Assembly: GCA_029204225.1 (NCBI GenBank)
Contig: CM055107.1
Span: forward strand, 51,353,227 to 51,417,226
Reading direction: 5' to 3'
Length of the DNA: 64,000 nt
Source: Diphasiastrum complanatum
Lineage: Eukaryota > Streptophyta > Lycopodiopsida > Lycopodiales > Lycopodiaceae
The translations under genes were made by a program, and so were the position numbers. Of the stretch, positions 1-11,754 are shown one piece after another. The first letter of the stretch is position 1. The number at the start of each line of letters is the position of its first letter. A model generated the notes under the pieces. That model had not been told where the DNA came from. It searched no databases and was given only the letters and a program-made list of their open reading frames with translations.

Positions 1-75
1 ATCTTATGCAATTCTAACGCTGGGAGATACTTGAGGCTTCATATACGGGCCTTGCCTACGACGTGCCTGAGATCG

Positions 76-1728
76 ATGGATCGTCAGAGCAGTTTGTATT
101 GCGTAGAACAGATTGTTGGAAGTCCTTGGAGTGATGGACCTGAATTATGTCCAAGTGAAAGATTCAAAAAGGAGATATCTTCTCATGATAGTAGTTGCCT
201 TATAATATGTGACATCCCTGCGCAAAATGACGCTACTTTGATAAGCCTCTTTGAGAAAGAACACAGCCACATGCCTGAAGGAGGCTATCTGGTTGCTATG
301 AAGTCCGATAACCTCTGTGCGGTCAGATTAAAGGCAGTGCTGTGGATTCTCAAGGTACCTTGAAAACGTACATCATAATATTGACAAATACGGAGTGCAA
401 GTCAAATAGTGTAGAGTTTTATCATCAAACTGTGAAGAAAGTAACAATTTGAATGCAGGTCTGCAATGTTTACTGTTTCAGCCCTATCACAGCGGCTCTA
501 GCTGTGAATTATTTTGACCGCTATTTCTCAAAGAATCTTTCAAGGGTAGACACTCTTACTTATTCACTTGCATGATTGAGCTTTCCCTCAGGCATTTGGC
601 CTCCTTACATCGTATTTTATTAGACTTATAATCTGAGATAAATCGTCATCAGGTGACTGACTTTGTCTGAACTTATTTTTGTAGATTCGGAAAGGTTGGA
701 TGATACAGCTCGTTTCTGTTGCTTGTCTGTCACTTGCTGCAAAGATGGAAGAAATTGATGTGCCGTTTTTGCTCGAGCTGCAGGTTTGTTTAGCGACTTT
801 GAATTAACAGTACTTGTTAATATATTCACTTCATTCGATTGATCACCTTAAACTCGTCCATCAGATTGAAGGCTCAGAGCACGTTTTCGAGGCAAGGACA
901 ATTCAGCGAATGGAACTTGCTATCCTTGGAGCATTAGCATGGCGCATGAGTTCGGTAACTGCGATTTCATTTGTTCATGACCTTTTAGACAAGCTTGACA
1001 GAAGCAGGAATTTCCGAAGGATGCTATCCATTCGCGTTATGGAGCTTTTGCTCGGAGCTCTGACAGGTAGTAAGGATTTCAGTCCTCTTGTTTTTCTTGA
1101 ATCAGCTGCTTGCCTACTGATTTTGAAGAGTAAGTTTCAAACATTTAGTAAGTTAGTAAGGCTTGAATATCTGCTTGCACATTAATAGTGGTTGTTGACT
1201 TCTGGTTCTTACCTCTCTCTAACTTTGTACTGTGTAGATCTTGACTTCATAGAATTCCGCCCATCCGTAGTTGCTGCCTCAGCTATATTTTGCGCCCTCC
1301 AGGAAATAGCTCCAATGGATGCTGAAAGTCACAAACATGCCTTGAGCCAATTGTTTCCTAAAGAAAAAGTAAGTTTCAAGTCGGGAAGCGAGAAGCTTCA
1401 GTTGATACATTACTATGAAAATCTAAATGGTCCCCGCAGCTAACTGAGGAATAATGTATTTCAGGTGAATCTGAGTCACTGCTACAATTTATTGGAAGAA
1501 CGTGTCGTGGATCCGATATATCCGTTGGTGTTTTCGAGTTTCAAAACGGAAATTCCACAAAGTCCAGTTACCGTCTCTGAAGTTTCGGCAGAGGAGTTTT
1601 CAATACGGCTAAAACACGCCCTAAACTGGTCCTGTCTCAGAAGAATATCAGTTACAGGGCACTTTATTTCATCTAACAGTGTTAGCTCAACACCGAGGAA
1701 AAGAAAGCTAGATGAGTTTCTGAAGTAG
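76..1728 (+). CDS. CYCD: D-type cyclin, six exons
   Basis: A G1 cyclin that would partner a CDK and direct retinoblastoma-related protein phosphorylation in the nucleus. I read exons 76-354, 459-545, 685-783, 865-1129, 1238-1368 and 1465-1728, all with GT-AG borders and matching phases, giving about 374 aa, a normal CYCD length. The ATG at 76 is chosen because LYCVE (residues 7-11) follows at once; this is the LxCxE Rb-binding motif at its usual place. The cyclin box runs from about residue 60 and includes ALAVNYFDRYFS and WMIQLVSVACLSLAAKMEE. The second cyclin fold includes IEFRPSVVAASAIFCALQE. The C terminus ends in a basic PRKRKLDEF stretch, possibly a nuclear signal. No stop or frameshift interrupts the exons. 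Five introns is the usual CYCD arrangement. Subclass cannot be assigned by eye. Confidence 0.9.
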
Positions 1729-2280
1729 CAGCTAGTTGCTACTAAATGTCGTCAAGGTGTTGGACAGCAAAACATCTCTCTGTTTGTGATGAAAATTTCT
1801 CCAGAGATGTTTTCCTTTCCTACTGTTTCGAACGTCTTTGTCAGCATGTAAATATCTATCTGTTTGCAGCACAAGGCTTTCACAGTGTAAGCCATGTTGT
1901 AAAGAGTTTAGTACAAATTCAGTCCTCGTCAAATTTGTTGTTTATTCCGCTTAGTCGTTTAAATGTTACAACTACCATTTAGACTTATTGCGATGTCAAA
2001 ATTAGACAGGGATTGTTTAATGAATAATTCAAAGATCGAGATGGAAAAACTCTTGTGTGCAACTTCTACCTTGTGTTCAGTAACTGATTCTAGGTGCTGG
2101 CCAAAAAGACCCCAGGGCCCAGAGTTCCAGACCTCAGGAGTCAGACCCAAGCCATATTGTCTAGGCGCTAGTCTCGACTCTCTACAGATCTATCATCCTT
2201 GTAAATGCGACCTTATGGAAGTGGTGACTGTTGAGTATTGATTCTTGACACTGTTGAAGTTACGTTAATGGAGTACTGTT
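1729..2280 (+). other. 3' flank of the cyclin gene
   Basis: This is the probable 3' UTR and downstream intergenic sequence. It is AT-rich with short spurious reading frames on both strands. No gene, tRNA or transposon terminus is seen. Confidence 0.5.
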
Positions 2281-2400
2281 GTTGCATATGTATGTCATCC
2301 TGAATGAAGCTATTAATGAACTATTGTTGCATGCTGTCTTGTTGTATATGTATGTCATCCTGAATGAAGCTATTAATGAACTATTGTTGCATGATGTCTG
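2281..2400. repeat. 60-bp tandem duplication
   Basis: Two adjacent 60-bp units (2281-2340 and 2341-2400) differ at only a few positions. Decayed pieces of the same unit (AATGAA..ATTAATGA.CTATTGTT) recur near 2520-2555 and 2577-2611, so a longer array has partly decayed. Confidence 0.85.
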
Positions 2401-2840
2401 TCTATCTCCTAGTCTAACTAAATGAGGTTAATAAACTTTTAGCTATCGATGCAAGACAAATTACAATGCATTGAGCCATATCATGCTGGTCCTGGTCCAA
2501 GGACAACCACCCCAGGTAAATGAAATTATTAATGAGCTATTGTTTCATGTTGTCAACCAGAGACCGTCATCGAGGTAATGAAGTTAATGAACTATTTAGT
2601 ATTGTTGCGCCTTGTGTATTATGGTGGTCAGTATGGTGCTAGTAGCTACTAGCTCGCTAACTTTGGCATTTAGGGATAAATGCTTCATTCATTGACACGA
2701 ATAATAAATATTATATACTTCCCAGTTTATTCCATGGGGGATTGCGTTTATTCCATAGGGTGCGCCGTACGTGCGGTTAGGGCCCGGAGCCTGCGGCGGC
2801 GCGGCCCTGCTAGACTCAAGCTTCCTTAAAGTATTATGGA

Positions 2841-2964
2841 GGAGCCAGGCAGAAGCCATTTTGCCTGGTAAGAATTTCCAAAAAAATTTGGGCCAGGCCC
2901 AGAGGGGCTGAGCCTAAATTTTTTTGGAAAGCCGAACCTGGCAGAATGGCCTTTGCCCGGCTCC
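2841..2964. repeat. Foldback (imperfect inverted repeat)
   Basis: A left arm starting GGAGCCAGGCAGAAGCCATT pairs with a right arm ending GGCCTTTGCCCGGCTCC, about 57 nt each and roughly 80% complementary by eye, with a short loop. Both arms carry the central TTTCCAAAAAAATTT block. It could be a small MITE or an inverted-repeat RNA source. Confidence 0.75.
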
Positions 2965-2970
2965 TTCCAT

Positions 2971-3205
2971 TGCGTAATGGATACCTGAATCTTTTAAGAA
3001 GTACATTACGAAGCATAATAGGCAGGTTTGACTTTGACTGACCAACACAAATGTGCCACATGGCAGTTGTATGGAATGCGTACAGACGGGCACAGACAGG
3101 GAGAAGAAAAAAAAGCAGAATCTGCCTTTGAAAAAGACACATGCAATTTCTGCTTTTTCATCTATTTGAAAATGGGCATAATATGCAACAGGTATCCATT
3201 ACGTG
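2971..3205. repeat. Short terminal inverted repeats around a 200-bp core
   Basis: GCGTAATGGATACCTG near 2972 is matched in reverse complement by CAGGTATCCATTACGTG near 3189-3205. The pair brackets about 200 bp that lies beside the foldback at 2841. It may be a MITE-like element, but no target duplication was identified. Confidence 0.5.
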
Positions 3206-3264
3206 TTAATTTATTGGTCTGCAGATCTTTGAGACTTATCAATGTTTCACTATAGGCAAAGACA

Positions 3265-4920
3265 ACAATTTGAGACCTGGTTCCATTGGTGAGAGAGCTA
3301 ACTTGCAATTAATTAGATTATATCTGACTAACATATTGTAGATGTACCTCTGTTGAGTAATGTAGATCAACTTTCGATTTCTGTCTCTGTGGATTTGAAT
3401 ACCAAGGCAGAAATGAGTTTCGTCTAGATCGGTCATGTTGAATTCAGAAGATAGCATTGTCTTGTCTTCTTTTATCAGATCGATACTGTTTTCGAAGAGC
3501 AATGTGTCGTCCACGTATAAAGTGATAATGATAAAAGACTGCTGCACTGTCTTGAAGTAAACATTCGAATCTGAAGACTAGTTTGGAAACTGGAATAGTT
3601 TATGAATTTTTTATTAATATTCTACTTGAGTTCTGATCTGCGGATGGTTCAAGTAAACCCTTGGTATGTAGCCGTGATCAATAAGAAAAGTATTGATCCT
3701 TTGAAACCATGCTCGATCAGATTTCTTCAAGCCATAAAGTGCCTTATGGAGTTTACACGCGTGATTGTGTTTACATTCGATAATAATACCTTCGGATTGC
3801 ACCATGTAAATGTCTTTTTCGATAACTCCATTGAGATATGATGTCGGTACATCCATTTGATGTATTTTCAAATCTGCTGCAGTGGCAAACGATAATAAAA
3901 GTCGAATAGAAGAATGCTTGACTACTGGACTAAAGGTCTCAGTGTAATCGACGTTGTATATTTGAAAAAATCCTGGCGACAAGTCGAGCTTTTCTTCTGT
4001 CGATGCTTCCGTCTGCTTTGTACTTGACTTTGAAAATCCATTTGCAATCAACTATGTTTCTGCTAGCAGGTAATTCGACAATCGTCCATGTCTGGTTCTT
4101 GATAAGAGATGAATACTCTTTATCCATAACTTCTTTTCAGATATCTAAATCAGGCTGACTGAGTGCCTCTTCGATAGTTGTCGATTCGCGAACAAGATAG
4201 GCTGCAGACTCGTCGATATACCTGATAGGTGGTTTGCTACCTCTTGATGATCTTCTGGGAAATAGAGGAAGTTGATCATTTTCATGATACTGTAGTTGCT
4301 AAATTGTAACATCATCATCTTCAGATTCGTCGTTGATATGTTGTTTGTCGAAAGTGGATAAGCTTAGACCTTTAATAGGAATAGTCGACTGAAGAACATC
4401 GAAGTTCAATATGTCGAACGAGACCAAAGAGTCGACTATATGGGCTTTGCCTTTTCCCTTGAGGTCAATAAACTGATCTTCGATGAAGATGACATCCTAG
4501 CTAACGAATATCTTCGACTCGATGGGATCGAACAACTTGTAGGCTTGATCTGAAGTAGTGTAGATAACATGCACTTTGCCGATTCGACTAAGGTTCTGTT
4601 CTTTCTCTCAGCAAGACCATTTGACTAAGGCGAATAAGAGGTAATGTATTGTTGCTCAATGTCGTTGTTGAGATAGTACTCCTTGAATTCGGTGGAGATA
4701 TATTCTCCCCCGTTGTCGGACCTCAGTGTTTTAATTTGTTTACTAGTTTGATTTTCTGCATGCTTTTTGAATTGTCTAAATTTAATGAAAGCTTCTTATT
4801 TCTGCTTGATGAAGTAAACAGCTGTTCTTCTGGAGAATTCCTCAATAAAGGTAATGCCCTCATGATAGAAAATAGCAGTGGTAGCGATATAGAGCTAACG
4901 ACAATCATGTGCAAGCTTTG
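3265..4920 (-). pseudogene. Ty1/copia pol remnant A-left (integrase to reverse transcriptase)
   Basis: Read on the minus strand from 4920 downward, this holds the end of a copia integrase and then an RVT_2 reverse transcriptase. The integrase shows FIEEFSRRTAVYF, TLRSDNGGEY and NGLAERKNRTL. RVT_2 begins with SLIKNQTWTIVELP and DCKWIFKVKYKADG, continues with QMDVPTSYLNG and ALYGLKKSDRAWF, and reaches LYVDDTLLF near 3510. Stops and frameshifts are frequent, including one between integrase SP and NGLAER, so it cannot make a protein. No LTR of its own remains here. Parts recur at 11.7-14.9 kb: 3265-3590 in the same orientation and 4072-4920 inverted. Confidence 0.85.
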
Positions 4921-5440
4921 TGTCATGTCCGTGACCAGTACATAGGATTCAGTATACTCCAAGTCTTGGATACACGGTACTCCAGTGAAACAAGCTGTTC
5001 GTTATGCCACATCATACTGGACGTGACCCGAAAGTAACTACTATCCTTGTGAGGCCCAGCACATACTAAATGGAGTTTAGACAAGGTATGAGACAGTGTA
5101 TGCATGTGTAGAGTTATCAATAGCAATTCTATGAATAGTTGGTCCATGCTTAAGATTCTATTCTAGGTGAATCTATATATAGGAAACTTAGGGCTATGCA
5201 TGGCTATGTGCCCAAGATGTTTTTGGCTCTATATATGGAGGCCAAACTCGCCCTACTCCTCATTGTGGTCATTGATTCATTGCCAGACTCTCACTCTATA
5301 TTCATGCTTCTTGTTCCTTGGTCTGGGGGTGAGGCTTCTAGAGTTGATTGGATGCTTCTACTTGGTTGAGTGATTTCTCCATAGTGTGTTATCCATTGTG
5401 TTTGTGATGTGTAAGCGAGATCTAAAGAGCTTCCCTTATA
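4921..5440 (+). repeat. Copia LTR (element B, left copy)
   Basis: A probable LTR of a plus-strand copia element lies directly before an initiator-Met primer-binding site. It contains TATA-like boxes (TCTATATATAGG near 5172 and CTCTATATATGG near 5231). The left limit is an estimate, placed where copia A coding similarity stops at TGTCATG; the right limit is the base before the primer-binding site. An inverted copy lies at 13.55-14.07 kb. Confidence 0.6.
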
Positions 5441-5441
5441 G

Positions 5442-5453
5442 TGGTATCAGAGC
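5442..5453 (+). promoter_or_regulatory. Primer-binding site, initiator-Met tRNA
   Basis: TGGTATCAGAGC is the standard plant retrotransposon primer-binding site complementary to the 3' end of initiator tRNA-Met. It fixes the orientation of element B as plus and marks the end of its 5' LTR. Confidence 0.85.
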
Positions 5454-5491
5454 AGGGCTTACAAGCTTGGAAAGGTGGTGCTTTTCATTGG

Positions 5492-6062
5492 TTGCAAGTG
5501 GGTATTTCGGATCAAGTTCAATCATGATGGCACCATCAGCAAGCATAAAGCAAGATTATGTGCCAAAGGATTTGCTCAAATCCATGGTCTTGATTATGAG
5601 GAGACCTTTGCACCTGTTGCAAAGATGGTGACAATAAGAATTCTTATTTCTCTTGCTTGTTTTTTCAAGTGGAAGGTGTTCCAATTAGATGTATCCAATG
5701 CTTTTCTAAATGGTTATCTTGAGGAGGAGATCTATATGGAACAACCTCAAGGATTCATCAAGGATGAGTCCAAAGTGTGCTTGCTCTTCAAAAGTCTTTA
5801 TGGACTCAAGCAAGCACCAAGATCATGGTATTCAAGACTTAATTCTTTCCTTATCTCACTAGGATCTACTCTTAGTGACTATGATCCTTCCATGTATCTA
5901 AAGTTTGTTGATAGCAATATTGTCATTCTTCTAATTTATGTTGATGACATTATTCTTTGTGGAAGTTGTAGCCTAGAAATTGATTTTTATGAAAATCATG
6001 TCTTTATATGCCAATCTAGATATGCTCACTCTATGTTGAAAAAATTTCAAAAGAGAATGTAA
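5492..6062 (+). pseudogene. Ty1/copia reverse transcriptase fragment (element B)
   Basis: An open stretch encodes copia RVT_2: GCKWVFRIKFNHDG, KARLCAKGFAQ, QLDVSNAFLNGYLEEEIYM, SLYGLKQAPRSWYSRLNSF and the catalytic YVDDIIL. It starts about 40 bp after the primer-binding site, so gag, protease and integrase are all missing. The junction lies at CATTGG (5486-5491), where similarity with the inverted copy at 13501 also stops. The frame ends in unrelated sequence after SRYAHSMLKKF. This is an internally deleted, non-functional element. Confidence 0.85.
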
Positions 6063-8029
6063 TAGCCATACATGTCTCTTATAATAATGACGTTTGTGTA
6101 AGAGGAGTGAGAGTTATTATTCAACAAGAATGCAAAAAAGGATGTAGAACAATAGCGAACCTGTAATAAAATTGTAGTAACAACGATCAAATCACAATAT
6201 AATTGCACTGACAAGTGCGTGATCCTACTTACAGATTTAAAACAATTGCTAAAGTTCTGAATATCTCACTCTCTCTCTATAATCACTAACTCCGAGGAGT
6301 CAGCTAGTGAAAGACTCGTTCTGGTCATTGTATCTCTGTCAGATCATCCTCTGATGACTTGTCATATGATGACTAATAATATCTTCAATCACTCATTTAC
6401 ATTTATAGCAACTGGAAGGTCTTGCATTATTCTAGTTTTACATTTACAATATAGTTAACAGCTGCTAAACTGGTCAATAGATCAATTGATTGTTGGAGCA
6501 TAAAGACATAATAATCTGGTATTTGGAATCCCTTCTTCATCCGTAGATGGATGACGCGACACTCCTTGGCTTTTTGGCCTTTGCCTTTAGTTAAGGGTAA
6601 CCTTCGGCATTTGTAGGACACCGTCGGCATTTGTAAGGCACCTTCGCAATTTTAAAGACAAGTGTTGCACGAAATAAAGTGGCATCAACTCGTCACTCTC
6701 ATCCTGGTTAGATAGTTTCTTACCAACCTCCACAGGTGTGGATACTGGCTTGCTGTCGGTCTCCTAGTACTACCTAAAAGCCATCCTTGATGCCTAAGTG
6801 ATAACAATTCATGAAAATTAGCTCATATAATGATGCGGAATTTTGTTGCATTGTTTTTATCGTTGTGCGAATGAGCAAAGTTGAACTTCAAACCTAAAGG
6901 AGAGGAGACGAGGCTTTTGCTAGCACGTCATTTATTGTAGGACTATAGCCTAACAACACTCAATTTTCATATAAGAAGCTACATTTATTGTAGGACTATA
7001 GCCCTAACACCACCATATTTTGACGAGGTGAGCTAACAAAATTGTGAGTCCAAAATGCCAGTGGTAGATATTGTACAACATCCATTTACCGTCATAGAGG
7101 AACACATGTGTCAAATATGCATGCTTCCAAATACAATTTGTAATCCCCTCATGTTAAGTCCTCATATTGCAAAAATGTGAGCTAAATATTTTGATGCCAT
7201 TTACATGTGAACTCTCCACTAGAATGAAGTATAGCATCTCTAGGTTTGTTTGCGAAATGGTCTTCACTTGCCACAGTCACCAACCATTGTTGGGTGGTTC
7301 TTAGAATTTGCATCAAGTATCAATTGGATTTCAAACAATTGGCCCTTAAAATCCCAGAATTTATCAACCATTATACGTAATTGCTAGATATAAAAATTTA
7401 GGAAATATATTTGATAGTAGGGTTGGCCCCAAAATTAATAACTTGACATGTTTATATGCACCATTTATTCAAAATTAGAATAATTATATGCATTATAGAA
7501 CAAATGCGGCTAGCCCATTCCAAGAATATAGGATTTCAAGAATATTCTTCCAACTTGATCCTTAACAAGATTATGAGTTATCCAAACTTTGCAATCATTC
7601 GGGTAATTAAAGATAGAAGATATACCAAAACCATTTTAACATCCATCTTCACTACAAAAACTTTACACAAACCTCTATATCAAATTCTAGAGATTACAAA
7701 GTTCTGGTAAATTCCAACTGAATTCAGTGATTATTCTTGATATTTGCTAAACTCTGTCATCCAATATGGGCTCACTGGGAAAAATATGAATTGCTCTCAA
7801 GACACAAGACTGTGAGCCGAGGTCAATTCCGAGTGCAGTCATTATCATGAAGCAATATCGGTAGTTCTGCAAGATGAGTGGCAATAGTAATGATGTCTTC
7901 AAGGGATTAACATTTTTATTTTTTATTATCTTAATTAATGTTAATATTTTCTAGTATTTTCTCGATGCTAGACAATAAGGATGAATCAATGAGCCTTGTG
8001 AAGCAACGCATACCAAATTGACTTTTCTA
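6063..8029. other. AT-rich intergenic sequence, no gene seen
   Basis: No coding similarity, RNA gene or element terminus is recognised. Only short chance reading frames and a brief CT-rich run near 6270 are present. Confidence 0.5.
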
Positions 8030-9050
8030 ATATGTATGCATCAAACTTCAACTGTCGCAGGTAATTGACATCAAACTTTAGCTATATGGAGTGATAGGAC
8101 ACAATTCATCTATAAGGGGCCAAATTTGATTGTCCCAAACTTTAGATTGATCAAGTCCCATCACTCAATGAACTATATCAAGTGCTAAGGACCAATATTT
8201 CGTATTTGATATTAAATTTGAGCCATCTCAAGTGATTAGCATCAACTTTGAGCTGTCTGAATCTCATGAGCTCAAAATTTCTTGAATTTGATCACCCTAA
8301 AGAAAATCTTCAATGACAAGCACCAAATTGGAGCTATCCCAAAATATGCACTTTGAATTTTAGTTATTACGTGTGATAGGGGTTTGACAAGAGGTTGAAA
8401 TTGAGTTGTCTTAATATACTACTCTTGAGATTGGTTGACTTTAGTCACTTGATGAGCCATGTCAAATAATAAGCAGCAAAATCATATGTTAGGTAGCAAA
8501 TTTTGGCTTTCCCGAGTGATAGAGGGGGTTTACCTTTTTCCGATCTAAAACATCTGAGCTAAAACATCCGTGATAGAGGCACCAAAATGGGACAATTTAC
8601 ATTGATAGACACCAAGTTTGAGCTATATGATGTGATGTTGGTCAATTATGATCACTCAATGAGCAATGTCGAGTAATTAGGACCAAAATTGAGTTGTCTC
8701 ACATGTAAGCACTGCATTCAAATTACATGAATGTCCTAAACTCACAATTACTCTAACTTGATCACTCAATGGACAATCTCAAGCGGTAAGGGCCAATATA
8801 CGATATCTCAAGTGATAGACAATAATTTTGAGCTATATCACATGATAGGGGTCAATTCCATTTATAAGCGATAAAAAACAATTAATCTAAATGTACTAAA
8901 CTCAATATTAGTCAATTTTGATCACTTGATGAGCTAAGTTGAGTGTTGAAGACCAAATTTAAAGTTTCTCACATGTAGGAATCAAATCCAAGTTTTTTCA
9001 AGTGATAAACATCAATATTTTAGCTATATTGAGTGATAACGCTCAATGAT
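8030..9050. repeat. Degenerate tandem repeat field
   Basis: About 1 kb is built from diverged copies of phrases such as CACCAAATTTGAGCTATCTC and AAGTGATAGACACCAA, alternating with GATCACTCAATGAGC.ATGTC. The GATCACT phrase recurs near 8160, 8444, 8650, 8760 and 8930. Units vary in spacing, as in an old satellite or a decayed minisatellite. No reading frame is kept. Confidence 0.65.
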
Positions 9051-9289
9051 GGATCAAACTCAGTTTTTTGGCTGTTCTGAACTCACACATGTGAATCCTA
9101 GGTGGTCGGCTGATGTGGCAAGTGTCTTGTTCACTAGGTCTCCCTCTGTACTGAGCTTTACAGCACCCAATTTGGTGTCCTGTAGCCAAAGTTATGATTA
9201 TCTGAGAGCTAACTATTCAATACTTGCTGATGTCTTGATCGCATCAATGCTGTAAGATCAACACACACAAGTATAGAAATATGAGCAAT

Positions 9290-9480
9290 AGACATCAAAC
9301 ACCTCATCTTTTCTTTTTAGTAGATAGACCCAACAAAATCTACTAAAATCATCAATGAATGTAACATACATATTGGCTTTAGTGATGCCAATTTTAGATA
9401 AACCATGAATATCCGAATGCACAAGATGGAAAGGCTTACTCGATCTAGATGTAGATCTTGTTGAAAATGGAAAATCATGT
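9290..9480 (-). pseudogene. Copia integrase fragment
   Basis: On the minus strand, LVHSDIHGLSKIGITKANMY is followed by VTFIDDFSRFCWVYLLKRKDE, the start of a copia integrase core. It is preceded by a decayed pre-integrase stretch (PFSTRSTSRSSKPFH). The fragment is isolated, with no LTR or reverse transcriptase in frame beside it. Confidence 0.75.
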
Positions 9481-9626
9481 ATCTTGACTTTTGGCTATGA
9501 TAAAGTTTTTTCTACATGTATGTAATGTTCCATATTGAAAATGCCAAATTTGGCCTAGAAGAAACTCGAGCTACATGGTTATATGAGATCTAGTTGGTCA
9601 AGTACAACTTGCATATAGAAGTTAGG

Positions 9627-9698
9627 CATAGAAATGTCAATAATAGACTTGTAGAAACACGTCATAGAAATGTCAATAATAGGCTTGTAGAAACACAA
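9627..9698. repeat. 36-bp tandem duplication
   Basis: Two units of about 36 bp (CATAGAAATGTCAATAATAG plus CTTGTAGAAACAC) follow each other with few differences. Confidence 0.75.
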
Positions 9699-10699
9699 GT
9701 CATATCACATGCAAATATTGTAAGTGTTCCAAAGTGACATGCAAAGCATGCACAAAGTGTAATGGACACATGCATAGTGATTTGGACAATTCTAGTTAAG
9801 AGATTGCCACATGGTAAAAGTAGATAGATAGTTATGCATGTGAAGTGACATATGTCACTAGTTTGTTAGTTTGCACTTTTAGATGTGGAACAAAGTAGAT
9901 GAATGCTAGCTCTACCACGAGCTATTACATCCACCATAAATGTATGTGGGTTCTCTCACAATCTTTGATGATCAACCAAGCATTGAAGCTACTTCTTGTC
10001 AATTTAGGTCTAAAACATTGTATGCTTGAATTTTGCACTCTCTCGCTAACTCATGAAGGAGGCTATGCTAGTGCATTGATCATTTTTTGTGTAAGAAATT
10101 TTGAGTGCTATTCAAGCAAGGAAGCTGTTTTCACTTTTCTCTACCTTCTCTAGAAAAGTATGTGGAACAAAGAGGATAAGATCAAGTTTTTCGGATCAAA
10201 ACCGAAAAAGTATGGAATTTTGGAATTCTACACGTGTGAAAATCAGAACTTTTTAGACCTCCTTATTTTCTTCATATTAGATCCTTATTTCCTCCTTATT
10301 TTTAGACCTCCTTATTTCGTTCATATTAGATTTGAAGATATTGATGTTATAGCTTGACAAAAAGCTAGTGATGTATACTTTCCATAGCAATTGTTCTCAA
10401 ATTAATCTGATGTGTCTATCTTGAGGTATAAGCTCATAAAGAGGATAGGGAGAGACCCAAAATCCGAGTGATCACCTTTTGATTTGATTCAAATTTTGCT
10501 TGTCAGATTCAAAATCCAGTTCTTTTGTTTATCAATCCTTGTATTGATAGAATATTTGAGACCTTTCTCAAGTATAGTTGCAAGTTTTCACATAGGATTA
10601 GGTAGAGCACCTTTCTTTGAAAATTTTCTATAGTGAAAGAGAGGCAACATTCAGTTTTTCAAGAACAAGATCAAACATATTATCCATTTACAAGAAATC
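9699..10699. other. AT-rich sequence, no gene seen
   Basis: No recognisable gene. A short repeat of CCTCCTTATTT..TTCATATTAGAT occurs near 10258-10335. Confidence 0.45.
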
Positions 10700-11271
10700 T
10701 TCACAATATTGGCTTCAGTAGGAGGATATCTCTTAGAAGCAAGTGAAAGACTAAGTACTTCCGATAATTTAATTTGGAAGATTAGGATGGAGTCTATTCT
10801 TATTCTCCAAGATGTAATGAATATAGTGCTTGGTATTGAGGAGGGGGAGGAGCCTCAAGGCTCAAATTGAAATACCAAAATTTAAGAAGAGAGCTAGGAT
10901 GGCTCTACATGAATGTATCTAATGAAATTCTAAGAGAGATAGGTTCTTGCACCACTGCTGAAGAAGCTTGAGATGCCCTTAAGTCAATCTATGAAGCTAA
11001 GAATACTTCTAGAATTCTCACTCTTAGAAATCAGATTTTTCAAATTTTTCAAAGAAGTGAGGAGAATGCATCAAATTATGTCTTGAGAATAAAAGATCTT
11101 CATAGAGAGCTTGCTTGTGTTGGTGTCACAATCAACCAAGATGAGCTAGTACAAATCATTTTTAATGGCTTGAAAGAAGACTATGATAAACTTGTTCAAT
11201 CCTTTGTCATAAAGGAGGAGTTGCCCAATTTGGAGACTCTTCAAGGAATTCTTATTTCTGATGAGGTTTCG
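10700..11271 (+). pseudogene. Ty1/copia gag fragment
   Basis: Broken gag of the UBN2 type. Recognisable pieces are NLIWKIRMESILILQD, LRNQIFQIFQRSEENASNYV and RIKDLHRELACVGVTINQDE, followed by FNGLKEDYDKLVQSF and ELPNLETLQGILISDE. Stops break the first half; the second half is open from about 11083. It ends abruptly at 11271, where the terminus of a minus-strand copia LTR begins, so this gag was the insertion target. Its 3' continuation is not found in the window. Confidence 0.75.
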
Positions 11272-11743
11272 TGTATCGCGATTTGGATTCCGCAGTCGCG
11301 AAGCTTTCACGAAGGAACCACGATCCTCTTGCGACTCGGATGGAGTTTAGATGCGATCGCTGGACACTGCCAGCTGAATCAGTCCTACAATCCTCCAGAA
11401 TGTAGTCAGACTTTGTTGATCTACATTTATAAAATTAATGCAGCATTCAACATAGTTTCAACCAAGGTGCGAAATTAAAATGAACAAGAAAAACTGAGAC
11501 ACATGATTAACAACAAAAGCATTTGCATACGAGATCAGACACAACAAGAAAAATTATCAATATTAATCTTCCTCTGCTTTCTTCAAGCACTTCATGCAAA
11601 TCCACGCGAAAATGCCGACACTGTAAACTGTTTCCGAGTAGTTATGCAGACTGTGTAAAACACAAAGAAATCTGCAAGTCTAGAGAAAAGTTGGACGAAG
11701 ATTAAAATGTCGATTAGTCGATTAGTAAGAGAATAATCCAACA
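11272..11743 (-). repeat. Copia LTR (element A, 3' LTR)
   Basis: On the minus strand this runs TGTTGGATTATT...GCGATACA, with canonical TG..CA ends. Its upstream edge lies directly after a polypurine tract that follows the element A RNase H. The other edge interrupts a copia gag. The second LTR is absent, so no target duplication can be checked. Confidence 0.65.
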
Positions 11744-11754
11744 CTCCCCCTTAA
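11744..11754 (-). promoter_or_regulatory. Polypurine tract
   Basis: On the minus strand TAAGGGGGAG sits between the copia coding end and the LTR start, as expected for the plus-strand primer of reverse transcription. Confidence 0.65.

Larger units (their letters stand above)
4072..5491 (+). repeat. 1,420-bp inverted repeat, left copy
   Basis: The segment from copia A integrase through the element B LTR and primer-binding site is repeated in reverse orientation at 13501-14920. The two copies have the same length and only scattered substitutions by eye. The repeat crosses the junction between two different copia elements, so the chimera existed before duplication. Confidence 0.85.

Noticed and set aside
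11257-11285. CTGATGAGG..TTTCG as a second hammerhead core
   Set aside because: It lies in copia gag codons for SDE and has no GAAA or pairing arms in the right order.
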